NCBI GenBank assembly: GCA_018334525.1
Contig: JAGXLT010000050.1
Coordinates: forward strand, 1-6,898
Direction: 5' to 3'
Length of the DNA stretch: 6,898 nucleotides
Origin: Gammaproteobacteria bacterium
GTDB lineage: Bacteria > Pseudomonadota > Gammaproteobacteria > Nitrococcales > Nitrococcaceae
In this document: piece after piece, positions 1 to 6,898 of the stretch
Layout of the letters: each line of letters opens with the position of its first letter
Numbering within the stretch: position 1 is the stretch's first letter
The notes under the pieces: generated by a model
Seen by the model: only the letters and a program-made list of their open reading frames with translations
The model's database searches: none
What the model was told of the DNA's origin: nothing
Program-made: the position numbers and the translations under genes

Positions 1-73
1 AAGAGGATCCGTTATTTTCACACTTTGTTAAAGCCGCTATGGTCTATCGCGATCAGCAAGCGCAGGTGGATGT

Positions 74-77
<4 letters not shown>
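1..77 (+). CDS. pyrG: CTP synthase, C-terminal end only (partial)
   Basis: This is the last 24 codons of a gene that begins before the window, read in the frame starting at base 3 and ending in TGA at 75-77. The peptide contains [17 protein letters not shown], which resembles the C-terminal end of the glutaminase domain of gammaproteobacterial CTP synthases. That enzyme converts UTP to CTP in the cytoplasm, using glutamine nitrogen and ATP. No catalytic residue lies in this fragment, so the call rests on the short C-terminal match and on pyrG being the usual neighbour of kdsA and eno. The stop codon overlaps the kdsA start (ATGA), which suggests translational coupling. Confidence 0.85.
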
Positions 78-2225
<2,148 letters not shown>

Positions 2226-2228
2226 TCA

Positions 2229-2510
2229 ATGCGCTGGCTAGCGGCGGGGCTGCTATTGTTAGTGTTGTTGCTGCAGAGCCGGCTTTGGTTTGGTGATGGC
2301 AGCATACCTAATGCATGGCGGCTGCAGCAGGCGGTCTCCGCTCAAAAATCGGAAAACCTCCGTTTGGATGAGCGCAATCAGGCGCTCTCAGCCGACGTCG
2401 CCGATCTTCGTGATGGACTGAGCGGCATTGAAGAACGGGCGCGCCTGGAGCTGGGGCTGTTAGGCCAAGAGGAGCAATTCTTCCAGGTGATAGAGCCTAG
2501 TGAAAACTAA
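2229..2510 (+). CDS. ftsB: Cell division protein FtsB
   Basis: FtsB is a bitopic inner-membrane protein that forms a complex with FtsL and FtsQ and helps activate septal peptidoglycan synthesis. The 93-residue product (E. coli 103) has one N-terminal hydrophobic segment at about residues 3-17 and the family hallmark LWFGDGSI (19-26). A polar, heptad-like stretch at about 28-68 fits the periplasmic coiled coil, followed by the conserved EERARLELGLLGQEEQFF pattern (68-85). The short hydrophobic start acts as the membrane anchor rather than a cleaved signal. It begins three bases after eno, with AGGGG at 2218-2222 as ribosome-binding site, and its end overlaps ispD by 11 bases. Downstream ispD is its usual neighbour. 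Confidence 0.96.
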   Translation: MRWLAAGLLLLVLLLQSRLWFGDGSIPNAWRLQQAVSAQKSENLRLDERNQALSADVADLRDGLSGIEERARLELGLLGQEEQFFQVIEPSEN

Positions 2511-3201
2511 CCGGCCTGTTTGGGCAGTGTTGGCGGCGGCGGGGCAGGGCCAGCGTGCCGGTGGTGCATTACCCAAGCAGTTTCAGTGGATAGCCGGGCA
2601 GCGTGTGCTTGACTGGTCTCTGCAAGCCTTACTAGCCGTAGATTCCGTTGAAGGGGTCATGGTTGTTCTACCGTCGCCTGACTCAACCCTCGGCTCAGCC
2701 CGAGTGCAGACCTGCCTGGGTGGCGCAACGCGCGCCGAGTCGGTGCTGAACGGGCTTTATGCACTGCATGGCTGGGGGGCTCGGCCTGATGACCTGATCC
2801 TGGTTCACGATGCGGCCCGCCCGTGCGTGCCTGCGCAAGACATCCTGCGTTTACTTGAAGCTGTTGAGCAGCACCAGGATGGAGGGCTGCTTGCTGTGGC
2901 CTTGCGCGACACCCTAAAGCAGGCGGATGAGAATACTGAATCAGTCGCACGCACCGTGCCGCGTGCCGGGCTGTGGCAGGCACTGACCCCGCAGTGTTTT
3001 CCCTTCCAGCGTCTGGTGAGCGCCTTGGAGCAATCGGCCGGTGAGCAAGTGACTGACGAATCGGATGCAATGGAGCGGCTTGGGGCGAAGCCCGTACTCG
3101 TGCCGGGTTCCAGCGCCAATATTAAATTAACGTATCCCGGTGACCATGCACTGTTAGAGGCCTGGCTCAGCCGGCATCAGCCAAACGCAGGAAAGGATTA
3201 G
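2500..3201 (+). CDS. ispD: 2-C-methyl-D-erythritol 4-phosphate cytidylyltransferase (GTG start)
   Basis: IspD couples MEP with CTP to form CDP-methylerythritol, the third step of the MEP (non-mevalonate) isoprenoid pathway, in the cytoplasm. The 233-residue product is normal length (E. coli 236). It has the nucleotide-binding motif AAAGQGQR with Arg19 and, seven residues on, PKQ with Lys26 (E. coli R20 and K27). Further motifs are [13 protein letters not shown] (74-86), LVHDAARP with Asp104 (101-108), DTLK (137-140), VPRAGLW with Arg155, TPQ (163-165), TDES (185-188) and NIKLT with Lys209. The start is GTG, 11 bases inside ftsB, with AGGTGA at 2485-2490 nine bases upstream; the next in-frame ATG is beyond the nucleotide-binding motif, so GTG is the credible start. 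IspF follows four bases later as a separate gene, not as an IspDF fusion. Confidence 0.98.
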   Translation: MKTNRPVWAVLAAAGQGQRAGGALPKQFQWIAGQRVLDWSLQALLAVDSVEGVMVVLPSPDSTLGSARVQTCLGGATRAESVLNGLYALHGWGARPDDLILVHDAARPCVPAQDILRLLEAVEQHQDGGLLAVALRDTLKQADENTESVARTVPRAGLWQALTPQCFPFQRLVSALEQSAGEQVTDESDAMERLGAKPVLVPGSSANIKLTYPGDHALLEAWLSRHQPNAGKD

Positions 3202-3205
3202 TCGC

Positions 3206-3685
3206 ATGATTCGTGTTGGACAAGGGATCGATGCCCATCGTCTTGTTGAAGGACGGCCGCTTATCATTGGAGGTGTGACACTGGACCATCCTCAGGGGCT
3301 AGCGGCCCATTCAGATGGTGATGTCCTTTTACACGCTATTGCCGACGCCATTCTTGGCGCACTCGGTGCGGGCGATATCGGCCAGCACTTTCCGGATACT
3401 GATGCCGCATGGAAAGATGCGGACAGCCGCGACCTGTTACGCCAGATTGCCACTCAAATGCGAGGCCGCCAATTTGAATTAGGCAATCTGGATGCAACGA
3501 TCATCGCGCAAGCGCCAAAAATGGCGCGCTATTTAGCGGAAATGAAAAAAAACCTGGCCAGCGATCTGGGGTGTTCTGAGGATCAGATTAATCTGAAAGC
3601 CACAACAACCGAGTGGATGGGTTTTACGGGTAGGGGCGAGGGCATCGCAGCGATTGCGATGGCTTTGTTAACGTCCGTTGACTGA
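3206..3685 (+). CDS. ispF: 2-C-methyl-D-erythritol 2,4-cyclodiphosphate synthase
   Basis: IspF cyclises CDP-methylerythritol 2-phosphate to MEcPP with release of CMP, the fifth step of the MEP pathway; it works as a homotrimer with zinc. The 159-residue product matches family length. The metal ligands Asp9, His11 (GIDAH) and His43 (DVLLHA) are present, with Asp57 and FPDTD (62-66). The Q-A-P-K-M segment (102-106), KATTTE with Thr134 and Glu136, and GFTGRGEG (139-146) are also intact. The ATG lies four bases after ispD, with a purine-rich AGGAAAGGA at 3189-3197 as strong ribosome-binding site. The end overlaps truD by eight bases. IspD and IspF side by side gives two steps of one pathway in one transcript; the intervening IspE is not in the window. 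Confidence 0.98.
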   Translation: MIRVGQGIDAHRLVEGRPLIIGGVTLDHPQGLAAHSDGDVLLHAIADAILGALGAGDIGQHFPDTDAAWKDADSRDLLRQIATQMRGRQFELGNLDATIIAQAPKMARYLAEMKKNLASDLGCSEDQINLKATTTEWMGFTGRGEGIAAIAMALLTSVD

Positions 3686-4709
3686 GAAAGCCTGGGGTGA
3701 GCCGCTTGGCACCGGGCTGCTAGCCCGCGAACCGGAAGATTTCGTTGTTCACGAGCAGCTCGGGTTTAATGCCGACAACGATGGCCCGCATCTTTTAATC
3801 CAAATTGAAAAATCCGGTTTAACCACCTTGGAAGCTCTCCGAGCGATAGCGAAGGCATGGGGGGTACGCGAGCGAGAGTGTGGGTATGCCGGTCGTAAGG
3901 ATCGTTGGGCCGTTACAACGCAATGGTTCACGGTGCCCTGGCCGGTCAATCAACCGTTACCGGAAGCGCCGAGCGACATCGCCACGGGTTTATCGGTCTT
4001 ACAAGTGGCACGCCATCGGCGAAAGCTAAAGGTGGGATCGTTAGCGGGGAATCGCTTTCGCCTACGGCTGCGTGAGGTGTCTGCGTCGGCACAGTCGATG
4101 AACCAGCGCCTGGCGCAAATCGCCACTTATGGCGTGCCTAATTATTTTGGGCCGCAGCGGTTTGGACGAAACGGGCGGAATTTAAAAGATGCCGTTGCCT
4201 GGCTGGTGGCAGATCCAAAGTCAGTGCCGCCTGCAGGCAGGGGCATGTTAATTTCGACGTTGCGCTCTGCCTGCTTTAATCAGGTGCTATGCGCACGCGT
4301 TAAGGATGGCTCATGGGCCAGCGCTCTGTCGGATGATTTGATGGGGCTTGATGGGCGCGAGAGTCTGTTTCCTGCCAGCCGGGAAACGCCTGCGCGTTTG
4401 CGTTGGCGTATTGCCGCTCAGCAGATTCACCCCACCGGGCCCTTACCGGGAAGTCATCATGAAAAACTCGGTGTTACACCGGCTCTGTCCCAGCGTGAAG
4501 CGGAAATACTAAAGCCTGTCGCCAACTATGTAACAGGGTTGACTGAACGCCGCGTTGAGGCGGCACGGCGGCCGTTGAGAGTCGCGGTCGGGGCGCTGGG
4601 CTGGCATCAAAGTGACTCAAAGACCTGGATGCTGGATTTTTATTTGCGTCGCGGGAGCTATGCAACCTCGGTGGTCGCTGAGTTAATCGACTGGTCAGCG
4701 CCTCAATAA
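3678..4709 (+). CDS. truD: tRNA pseudouridine(13) synthase (TTG start)
   Basis: TruD isomerises uridine 13 of certain tRNAs to pseudouridine. The 343-residue product is close to E. coli length (349). It has the N-terminal [16 protein letters not shown] (11-26), catalytic Asp75 in GYAGRKDR (69-76), [10 protein letters not shown] (111-120), [11 protein letters not shown] (153-163), RSACFNQV near 200, LPGS near 258 and a C-terminal GSYATSVV. The start is TTG at 3678, inside the end of ispF; an in-frame stop (TAA, 3669-3671) lies just upstream and no ATG or GTG occurs before the conserved N-terminal motif, so TTG is essentially forced. There is no clear Shine-Dalgarno, which suggests reinitiation by ribosomes ending ispF at 3683-3685. 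The 3' end overlaps the convergent Smr gene by 15 bases. Confidence 0.96.
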   Translation: MTEKAWGEPLGTGLLAREPEDFVVHEQLGFNADNDGPHLLIQIEKSGLTTLEALRAIAKAWGVRERECGYAGRKDRWAVTTQWFTVPWPVNQPLPEAPSDIATGLSVLQVARHRRKLKVGSLAGNRFRLRLREVSASAQSMNQRLAQIATYGVPNYFGPQRFGRNGRNLKDAVAWLVADPKSVPPAGRGMLISTLRSACFNQVLCARVKDGSWASALSDDLMGLDGRESLFPASRETPARLRWRIAAQQIHPTGPLPGSHHEKLGVTPALSQREAEILKPVANYVTGLTERRVEAARRPLRVAVGALGWHQSDSKTWMLDFYLRRGSYATSVVAELIDWSAPQ

Positions 4710-5231
4710 CACGTACAAAGCACCGGTACCGCCATCCACCGGGCGCGCCGAGCAAAAGGCGAGAACGTCGTCACGTTGCCGCAACCAGCGGTCAACGTGA
4801 ACTTTTAATACCGGCCCCGTATTTGCTGATCGACGACCCTTGCCATGAATGATTCTTACACAACCAAGACGCCGCTCCCGGCACTCATTAATAAAATCCG
4901 CAACGAGGCGACGGGCTGGCTCAACGGTTTGCCCGTGCAAATCGAGCTCTGCCATCACGCTGAACTCGCCGCGACGCAGGCGACGGAGTGTTTGTTTCTG
5001 CAGGCCCGGGCGGGCAAAGGCCAGCGCTTCGCCCACTTCGGCTCCAAGGGCGTGTTCTTCGGCCGTGGGCATGGCCAGTTCGCGCAGTACGGCGCGATCG
5101 TCTGCATAACGCTGCCCAGGTATGGGGGCAGGGCGGCGATGCCGCAAATCGGCGCGTTGACGCGCGCGGATGGGTCTCACATCTGCCATTGCGGCCCTGA
5201 ATAATGCTGTATCCGGGTCGTCCTGATTCAA
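4695..5231 (-). CDS. smrA: Smr-domain endonuclease, SmrA (YdaL)-like (TTG start)
   Basis: The product is a 178-residue cytoplasmic protein with a C-terminal Smr domain, a nuclease fold related to the MutS2 tail. Visible motifs are LDLHG (96-100; Asp97 and His99), IIHGKG (127-132) and [10 protein letters not shown] (167-176). The N-terminus NQDDPDTALFRAAMADVRPI resembles E. coli SmrA more than SmrB, from memory. The basic stretch LRRLRRGEF precedes the domain. SmrB cuts mRNA at collided ribosomes; the role of SmrA is not settled, so the substrate here is unknown. The best start is TTG at 5231: GGGAG at 5239-5243 is seven bases upstream and the protein then begins like SmrA. GTG at 5237 is an alternative; ATG at 5276 or 5321 would extend into surE with no conserved sequence. 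It is the only reverse gene in the window. SmrA versus SmrB subtype is less certain than the Smr call. Confidence 0.87.
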   Translation of the reverse strand: MNQDDPDTALFRAAMADVRPIRARQRADLRHRRPAPIPGQRYADDRAVLRELAMPTAEEHALGAEVGEALAFARPGLQKQTLRRLRRGEFSVMAELDLHGQTVEPARRLVADFINECRERRLGCVRIIHGKGRRSANTGPVLKVHVDRWLRQRDDVLAFCSARPVDGGTGALYVLLRR

Positions 5232-5238
5232 TCTCACG

Positions 5239-5243
5239 CTCCC
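5239..5243 (-). promoter_or_regulatory. Ribosome-binding site deciding the smrA-like TTG start
   Basis: On the reverse strand GGGAG lies seven bases before the TTG at 5231, which is the ideal spacing, but only one base before the alternative GTG at 5237. It therefore favours TTG, in agreement with the conserved N-terminus of the protein. This is a sequence reading only. Confidence 0.6.
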
Positions 5244-5249
5244 GAGACG

Positions 5250-5261
5250 CCTGTAGACAGG
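5250..5261. repeat. Inverted repeat in the smrA-like/surE intergenic gap
   Basis: CCTGT-AG-ACAGG is a perfect five-base-arm inverted repeat with a two-base centre. It lies directly before the surE -10 candidate and over the expected transcription start of the Smr gene, so a dimeric regulator could bind it. It differs from a LexA box, whose CTGT and ACAG are eight bases apart. A short hairpin or chance are equally possible. Confidence 0.4.
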
Positions 5262-5267
5262 TATAGT
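5262..5267 (+). promoter_or_regulatory. Possible -10 element of surE
   Basis: TATAGT matches five of six bases of the TATAAT consensus. No -35-like hexamer is found 16-18 bases upstream, and there is no extended TG motif. If used, transcription would begin at about 5274-5275, almost at the surE ATG. It overlaps the reverse -10 candidate of the Smr gene. Confidence 0.3.
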
Positions 5268-5290
5268 ACACCGCATGAGAATATTGGTAA
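5263..5290 (-). promoter_or_regulatory. Possible promoter of the smrA-like gene
   Basis: On the reverse strand, TTACCA at 5290-5285 (4 of 6 matches to the -35 consensus) is 16 bases from TACTAT at 5268-5263 (4 of 6 matches to the -10 consensus). Transcription would start near 5256 and give a leader of about 25 bases containing the GGGAG site. The -35 element would lie within the first codons of surE. The match is weak and unconfirmed. Confidence 0.3.
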
Positions 5291-6027
5291 GCAACGATGA
5301 TGGATATTCAGCCCCCGGCATTAAGGCGCTGGCAGCGGCCCTGGCGAAGGATGCGGAGGTGACGGTAGTTGCCCCGGAACGCGATCGCAGCGGGGCAAGT
5401 AACTCCCTTACCCTTGAATGGCCGATTCGAGTGGCGCAGGCGGGCGATCGAATCTACCGAATCGAAGGCACGCCCACCGATTGCGTTCATTTGGCGATTA
5501 CGGGCCTGCTTGATGAGCTACCTGACATGGTGGTTTCGGGTATTAACGCTGGCGCTAATCTGGGCGATGATGTGCTCTATAGCGGCACAGTAGCAGCGGC
5601 AATGGAAGGACGCAGTCTTGGGCTGCCTGCCGTTGCTTTCTCGCTCGCCAGTCATGCGCCGACGCATTACGAGACGGCAGCATTGGTTGCCCGGCGTGTG
5701 GTTGAGCGACTGCGCAGCGAACCGCTACCCGCAGATACAATTCTAAACATTAATGTGCCGGATAGGCCGTTTGACGAGCTCAAAGGGTTCGAGGCAACTC
5801 GCCTTGGCGCAAGACATCGCGCAGAGGCGGCAATACCCGCGAAGGACCCGCGCGGCCGGACCATCTACTGGATCGGCCCCCCCGGCAGTGAGCAGGACTC
5901 CGGGCCAGGAACTGATTTTAACGCGATTGAGCGGGGTTTTGTGTCAGTGACGCCCCTGCAGGTTGACCTGACGAAATATAAGGCGCTGGAGCAGATATCC
6001 GGGTGGGTGAAGGGCTTTATGGAATGA
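5275..6027 (+). CDS. surE: 5'/3'-nucleotidase SurE
   Basis: SurE is a cytoplasmic, metal-dependent phosphatase of nucleoside 5'- and 3'-monophosphates, and in E. coli also of short polyphosphate; it is linked to stationary-phase survival. The 250-residue product is normal length. The metal and active-site residues Asp8 and Asp9 (SNDDGY), Ser39 (PERDRSGAS) and Asn91 ([12 protein letters not shown]) are all present. [11 protein letters not shown] (102-112) and GTPTDCV (65-71) are also intact. It is divergent from the Smr gene across 43 bases and overlaps pcm by four bases (ATGA). There is no good Shine-Dalgarno: AGG at 5259-5261 is 13 bases from the ATG. The same start is supported by the family N-terminus [10 protein letters not shown], so the weak initiation region is genuine rather than a wrong start. 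Confidence 0.98.
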   Translation: MRILVSNDDGYSAPGIKALAAALAKDAEVTVVAPERDRSGASNSLTLEWPIRVAQAGDRIYRIEGTPTDCVHLAITGLLDELPDMVVSGINAGANLGDDVLYSGTVAAAMEGRSLGLPAVAFSLASHAPTHYETAALVARRVVERLRSEPLPADTILNINVPDRPFDELKGFEATRLGARHRAEAAIPAKDPRGRTIYWIGPPGSEQDSGPGTDFNAIERGFVSVTPLQVDLTKYKALEQISGWVKGFME

Positions 6028-6686
6028 ACAGTGCGCAGAGATCAGGTATAGGGATGACCTCGCAGCGCACGCGGGAGCGGCTGGCAGCCCGTTTGGGAGA
6101 TGCGGGGATTGCGAATGTGCATGTGCTTAATGTCATTCGCCAGCTGCCAAGGCACCGATTTGTTGATGAAGCGCTTGCCTCGCGAGCCTATGAGGATACG
6201 GCGTTGCCCATCGGGTGCGGCCAGACAATCTCACAGCCATTCGTTGTGGCGCGCATGACCGAAATATTGCTGGCTGCGGGTTTTCCTGAGCGAGTATTGG
6301 AAATCGGCACCGGGTCGGGTTATCAGGCGGCCGTTCTGGCGGCTTTGTCAGGGCGCGTTTATACGATCGAGCGGATTCGTGAACTTCATGATCGCAGTCG
6401 CGGTATTTTTCGAGAATTAGGTTTTGAAAATATTTGGCAACGGTTCGGGGATGGCTTTGCTGGCTGGCCATCCGCCGGCCCCTTTGATGCGATTATTTTA
6501 ACTGCGGCCCCTAACGAAGTACCCGCTGTATTACTGGATCAGCTTAATGAGGGCGGGCGCTTGCTGGCACCGGTTGGCGATGCCGACTCCCAGGCGCTGC
6601 GGCTGTATATCCGTGAAAACGGTGAAGTGCGATCACAGATCGTTGAGGCCGTTCATTTTGTGCCAATGCTGGAGGGGATTGAATAG
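6024..6686 (+). CDS. pcm: Protein-L-isoaspartate(D-aspartate) O-methyltransferase
   Basis: Pcm methylates isoaspartyl residues in aged proteins, using S-adenosylmethionine, which starts their repair to aspartate; it is cytoplasmic. Counting from the ATG at 6024 the product is 220 residues. It shows [13 protein letters not shown] (60-72) with Ser70 of the substrate site, the methyltransferase motif [12 protein letters not shown] (91-101), the following VYTIERI, then [18 protein letters not shown] and LLAPVGD. The ATG at 6024 overlaps the surE stop (ATGA), and GAAGGG at 6009-6014 is nine bases upstream. An ATG at 6054 would give 210 residues starting [10 protein letters not shown], like the annotated Pseudomonas protein, and has a weaker AGG seven bases upstream. 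GTG at 6003 is less likely. Both starts remain possible, with the overlapping one preferred. Confidence 0.96.
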   Translation: MNSAQRSGIGMTSQRTRERLAARLGDAGIANVHVLNVIRQLPRHRFVDEALASRAYEDTALPIGCGQTISQPFVVARMTEILLAAGFPERVLEIGTGSGYQAAVLAALSGRVYTIERIRELHDRSRGIFRELGFENIWQRFGDGFAGWPSAGPFDAIILTAAPNEVPAVLLDQLNEGGRLLAPVGDADSQALRLYIRENGEVRSQIVEAVHFVPMLEGIE

Positions 6687-6898
6687 TGAGAATCTTTACA
6701 GGGATGTATGACAGCGTGCTGCGTTGGTCGGCCCATCGCCGGGCCCCCTGGATTCTGGGGGTGCTCAGTTTCTCTGAGTCCTCTTTTTTCCCGATCCCGC
6801 CGGATGTCATGCTTGCCCCAATGAGTGTGGCACGACCGGAAAAAGCGTGGGCACTGGCGAGTCTTACAACAATCACCTCCGTCCTGGGTGGCGTGTTG
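6686..6898 (+). CDS. YqaA-family (DedA/VTT-like) inner-membrane protein, 5' part only
   Basis: The first 71 codons of a gene that runs off the window end. The visible protein begins RIFTGMYDSVLRWSAHRRAP and then has SFSESSFFPIPPDVMLAPM (32-50), the recognisable signature of the YqaA branch of the DedA-like (VTT domain) membrane proteins. Hydrophobic segments around 27-40 and 63-71 fit a membrane protein. DedA relatives act in lipid and membrane homeostasis; the YqaA substrate is not established. The start is GTG at 6686, sharing its G with the TAG of pcm, with GGAGGGG at 6671-6677 as the strongest ribosome-binding site in the window. An internal ATG at 6704 would lose the conserved N-terminus. 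nlpD and rpoS commonly follow, but they lie outside the window. Confidence 0.9.
   Translation, partial: MRIFTGMYDSVLRWSAHRRAPWILGVLSFSESSFFPIPPDVMLAPMSVARPEKAWALASLTTITSVLGGVL

Noticed and set aside
2657..3070. Long open frame on the - strand opposite ispD
   Set aside because: ispD is intact and conserved across the whole stretch. The reverse peptide is low in family features and rich in R, A, P and H, as expected for a shadow of a GC-rich gene.
3190..3210. Possible IspDF fusion
   Set aside because: ispD ends in TAG at 3199-3201 and ispF starts at a separate ATG with a strong ribosome-binding site.
4724..4731. CGGTACCG palindrome near the convergent gene ends, considered as a terminator
   Set aside because: The arms are too short, there is no T run on either strand, and it lies within Smr coding sequence.
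4845..5204. Open frames on the + strand opposite the Smr gene
   Set aside because: The Smr domain motifs on the - strand are clear. The forward frames have no recognisable motif and no ribosome-binding site.
5250..5261. LexA box
   Set aside because: The CTGT and ACAG halves are two bases apart, not the eight of the usual CTGT-N8-ACAG operator.
5384..5391. GCGATCGC as a repeated HIP1-like element
   Set aside because: I see only one instance, inside surE. Related GATCG strings are scattered without order in coding sequence.
6544..6876. Open frame on the - strand across the pcm/yqaA-type junction
   Set aside because: Both forward genes are recognised families reading through here, and the reverse frame has no motif.

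Overview
The window is an ordinary, very densely packed chromosomal housekeeping locus from a gammaproteobacterium of moderately high GC content. The gene order is pyrG (3' end) - kdsA - eno - ftsB - ispD - ispF - truD on the + strand, then an Smr-domain gene (smrA-like) on the - strand, then surE - pcm - yqaA-type gene (5' part only) on the + strand. From memory of gammaproteobacterial genomes, this is the conserved block upstream of nlpD-rpoS. In Escherichia coli it lacks kdsA and the Smr gene; in Pseudomonas it carries kdsA between pyrG and eno. The exact genus cannot be read from the sequence. The KdsA resembles the Xanthomonas type, while the Pcm N-terminus resembles Pseudomonas-like relatives.

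Positions 1-4709 form one probable operon of seven genes. Neighbouring genes overlap or are separated by at most 10 bases, with no room for internal terminators. It joins CTP synthesis, the KDO-8-phosphate step of lipopolysaccharide synthesis, glycolytic enolase, the divisome protein FtsB, two consecutive-pathway MEP isoprenoid enzymes (IspD and IspF) and the tRNA pseudouridine-13 synthase TruD. KdsA carries the complete metal-site set of the metal-dependent class, unlike the enzymes of E. coli and Pseudomonas.

Positions 4695-5231 hold the only - strand gene, an Smr-domain protein most like SmrA (YdaL). Its 3' end overlaps the end of truD by 15 bases. It is divergent from surE, with a 43-base gap holding an inverted repeat and weak, overlapping -10-like sequences facing both ways.

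Positions 5275-6898 form a second + strand operon: surE (nucleotidase), pcm (isoaspartyl repair methyltransferase) and a YqaA/DedA-like membrane protein cut by the window end. SurE and Pcm are classic stationary-phase survival functions.

I find no mobile element, CRISPR array, RNA gene, pseudogene or undescribed multigene system, and no gene-free stretch over 300 bases. The points worth a second look are modest: the KdsA class, the smrA/surE control region, the convergent overlap and the unusual start codons.
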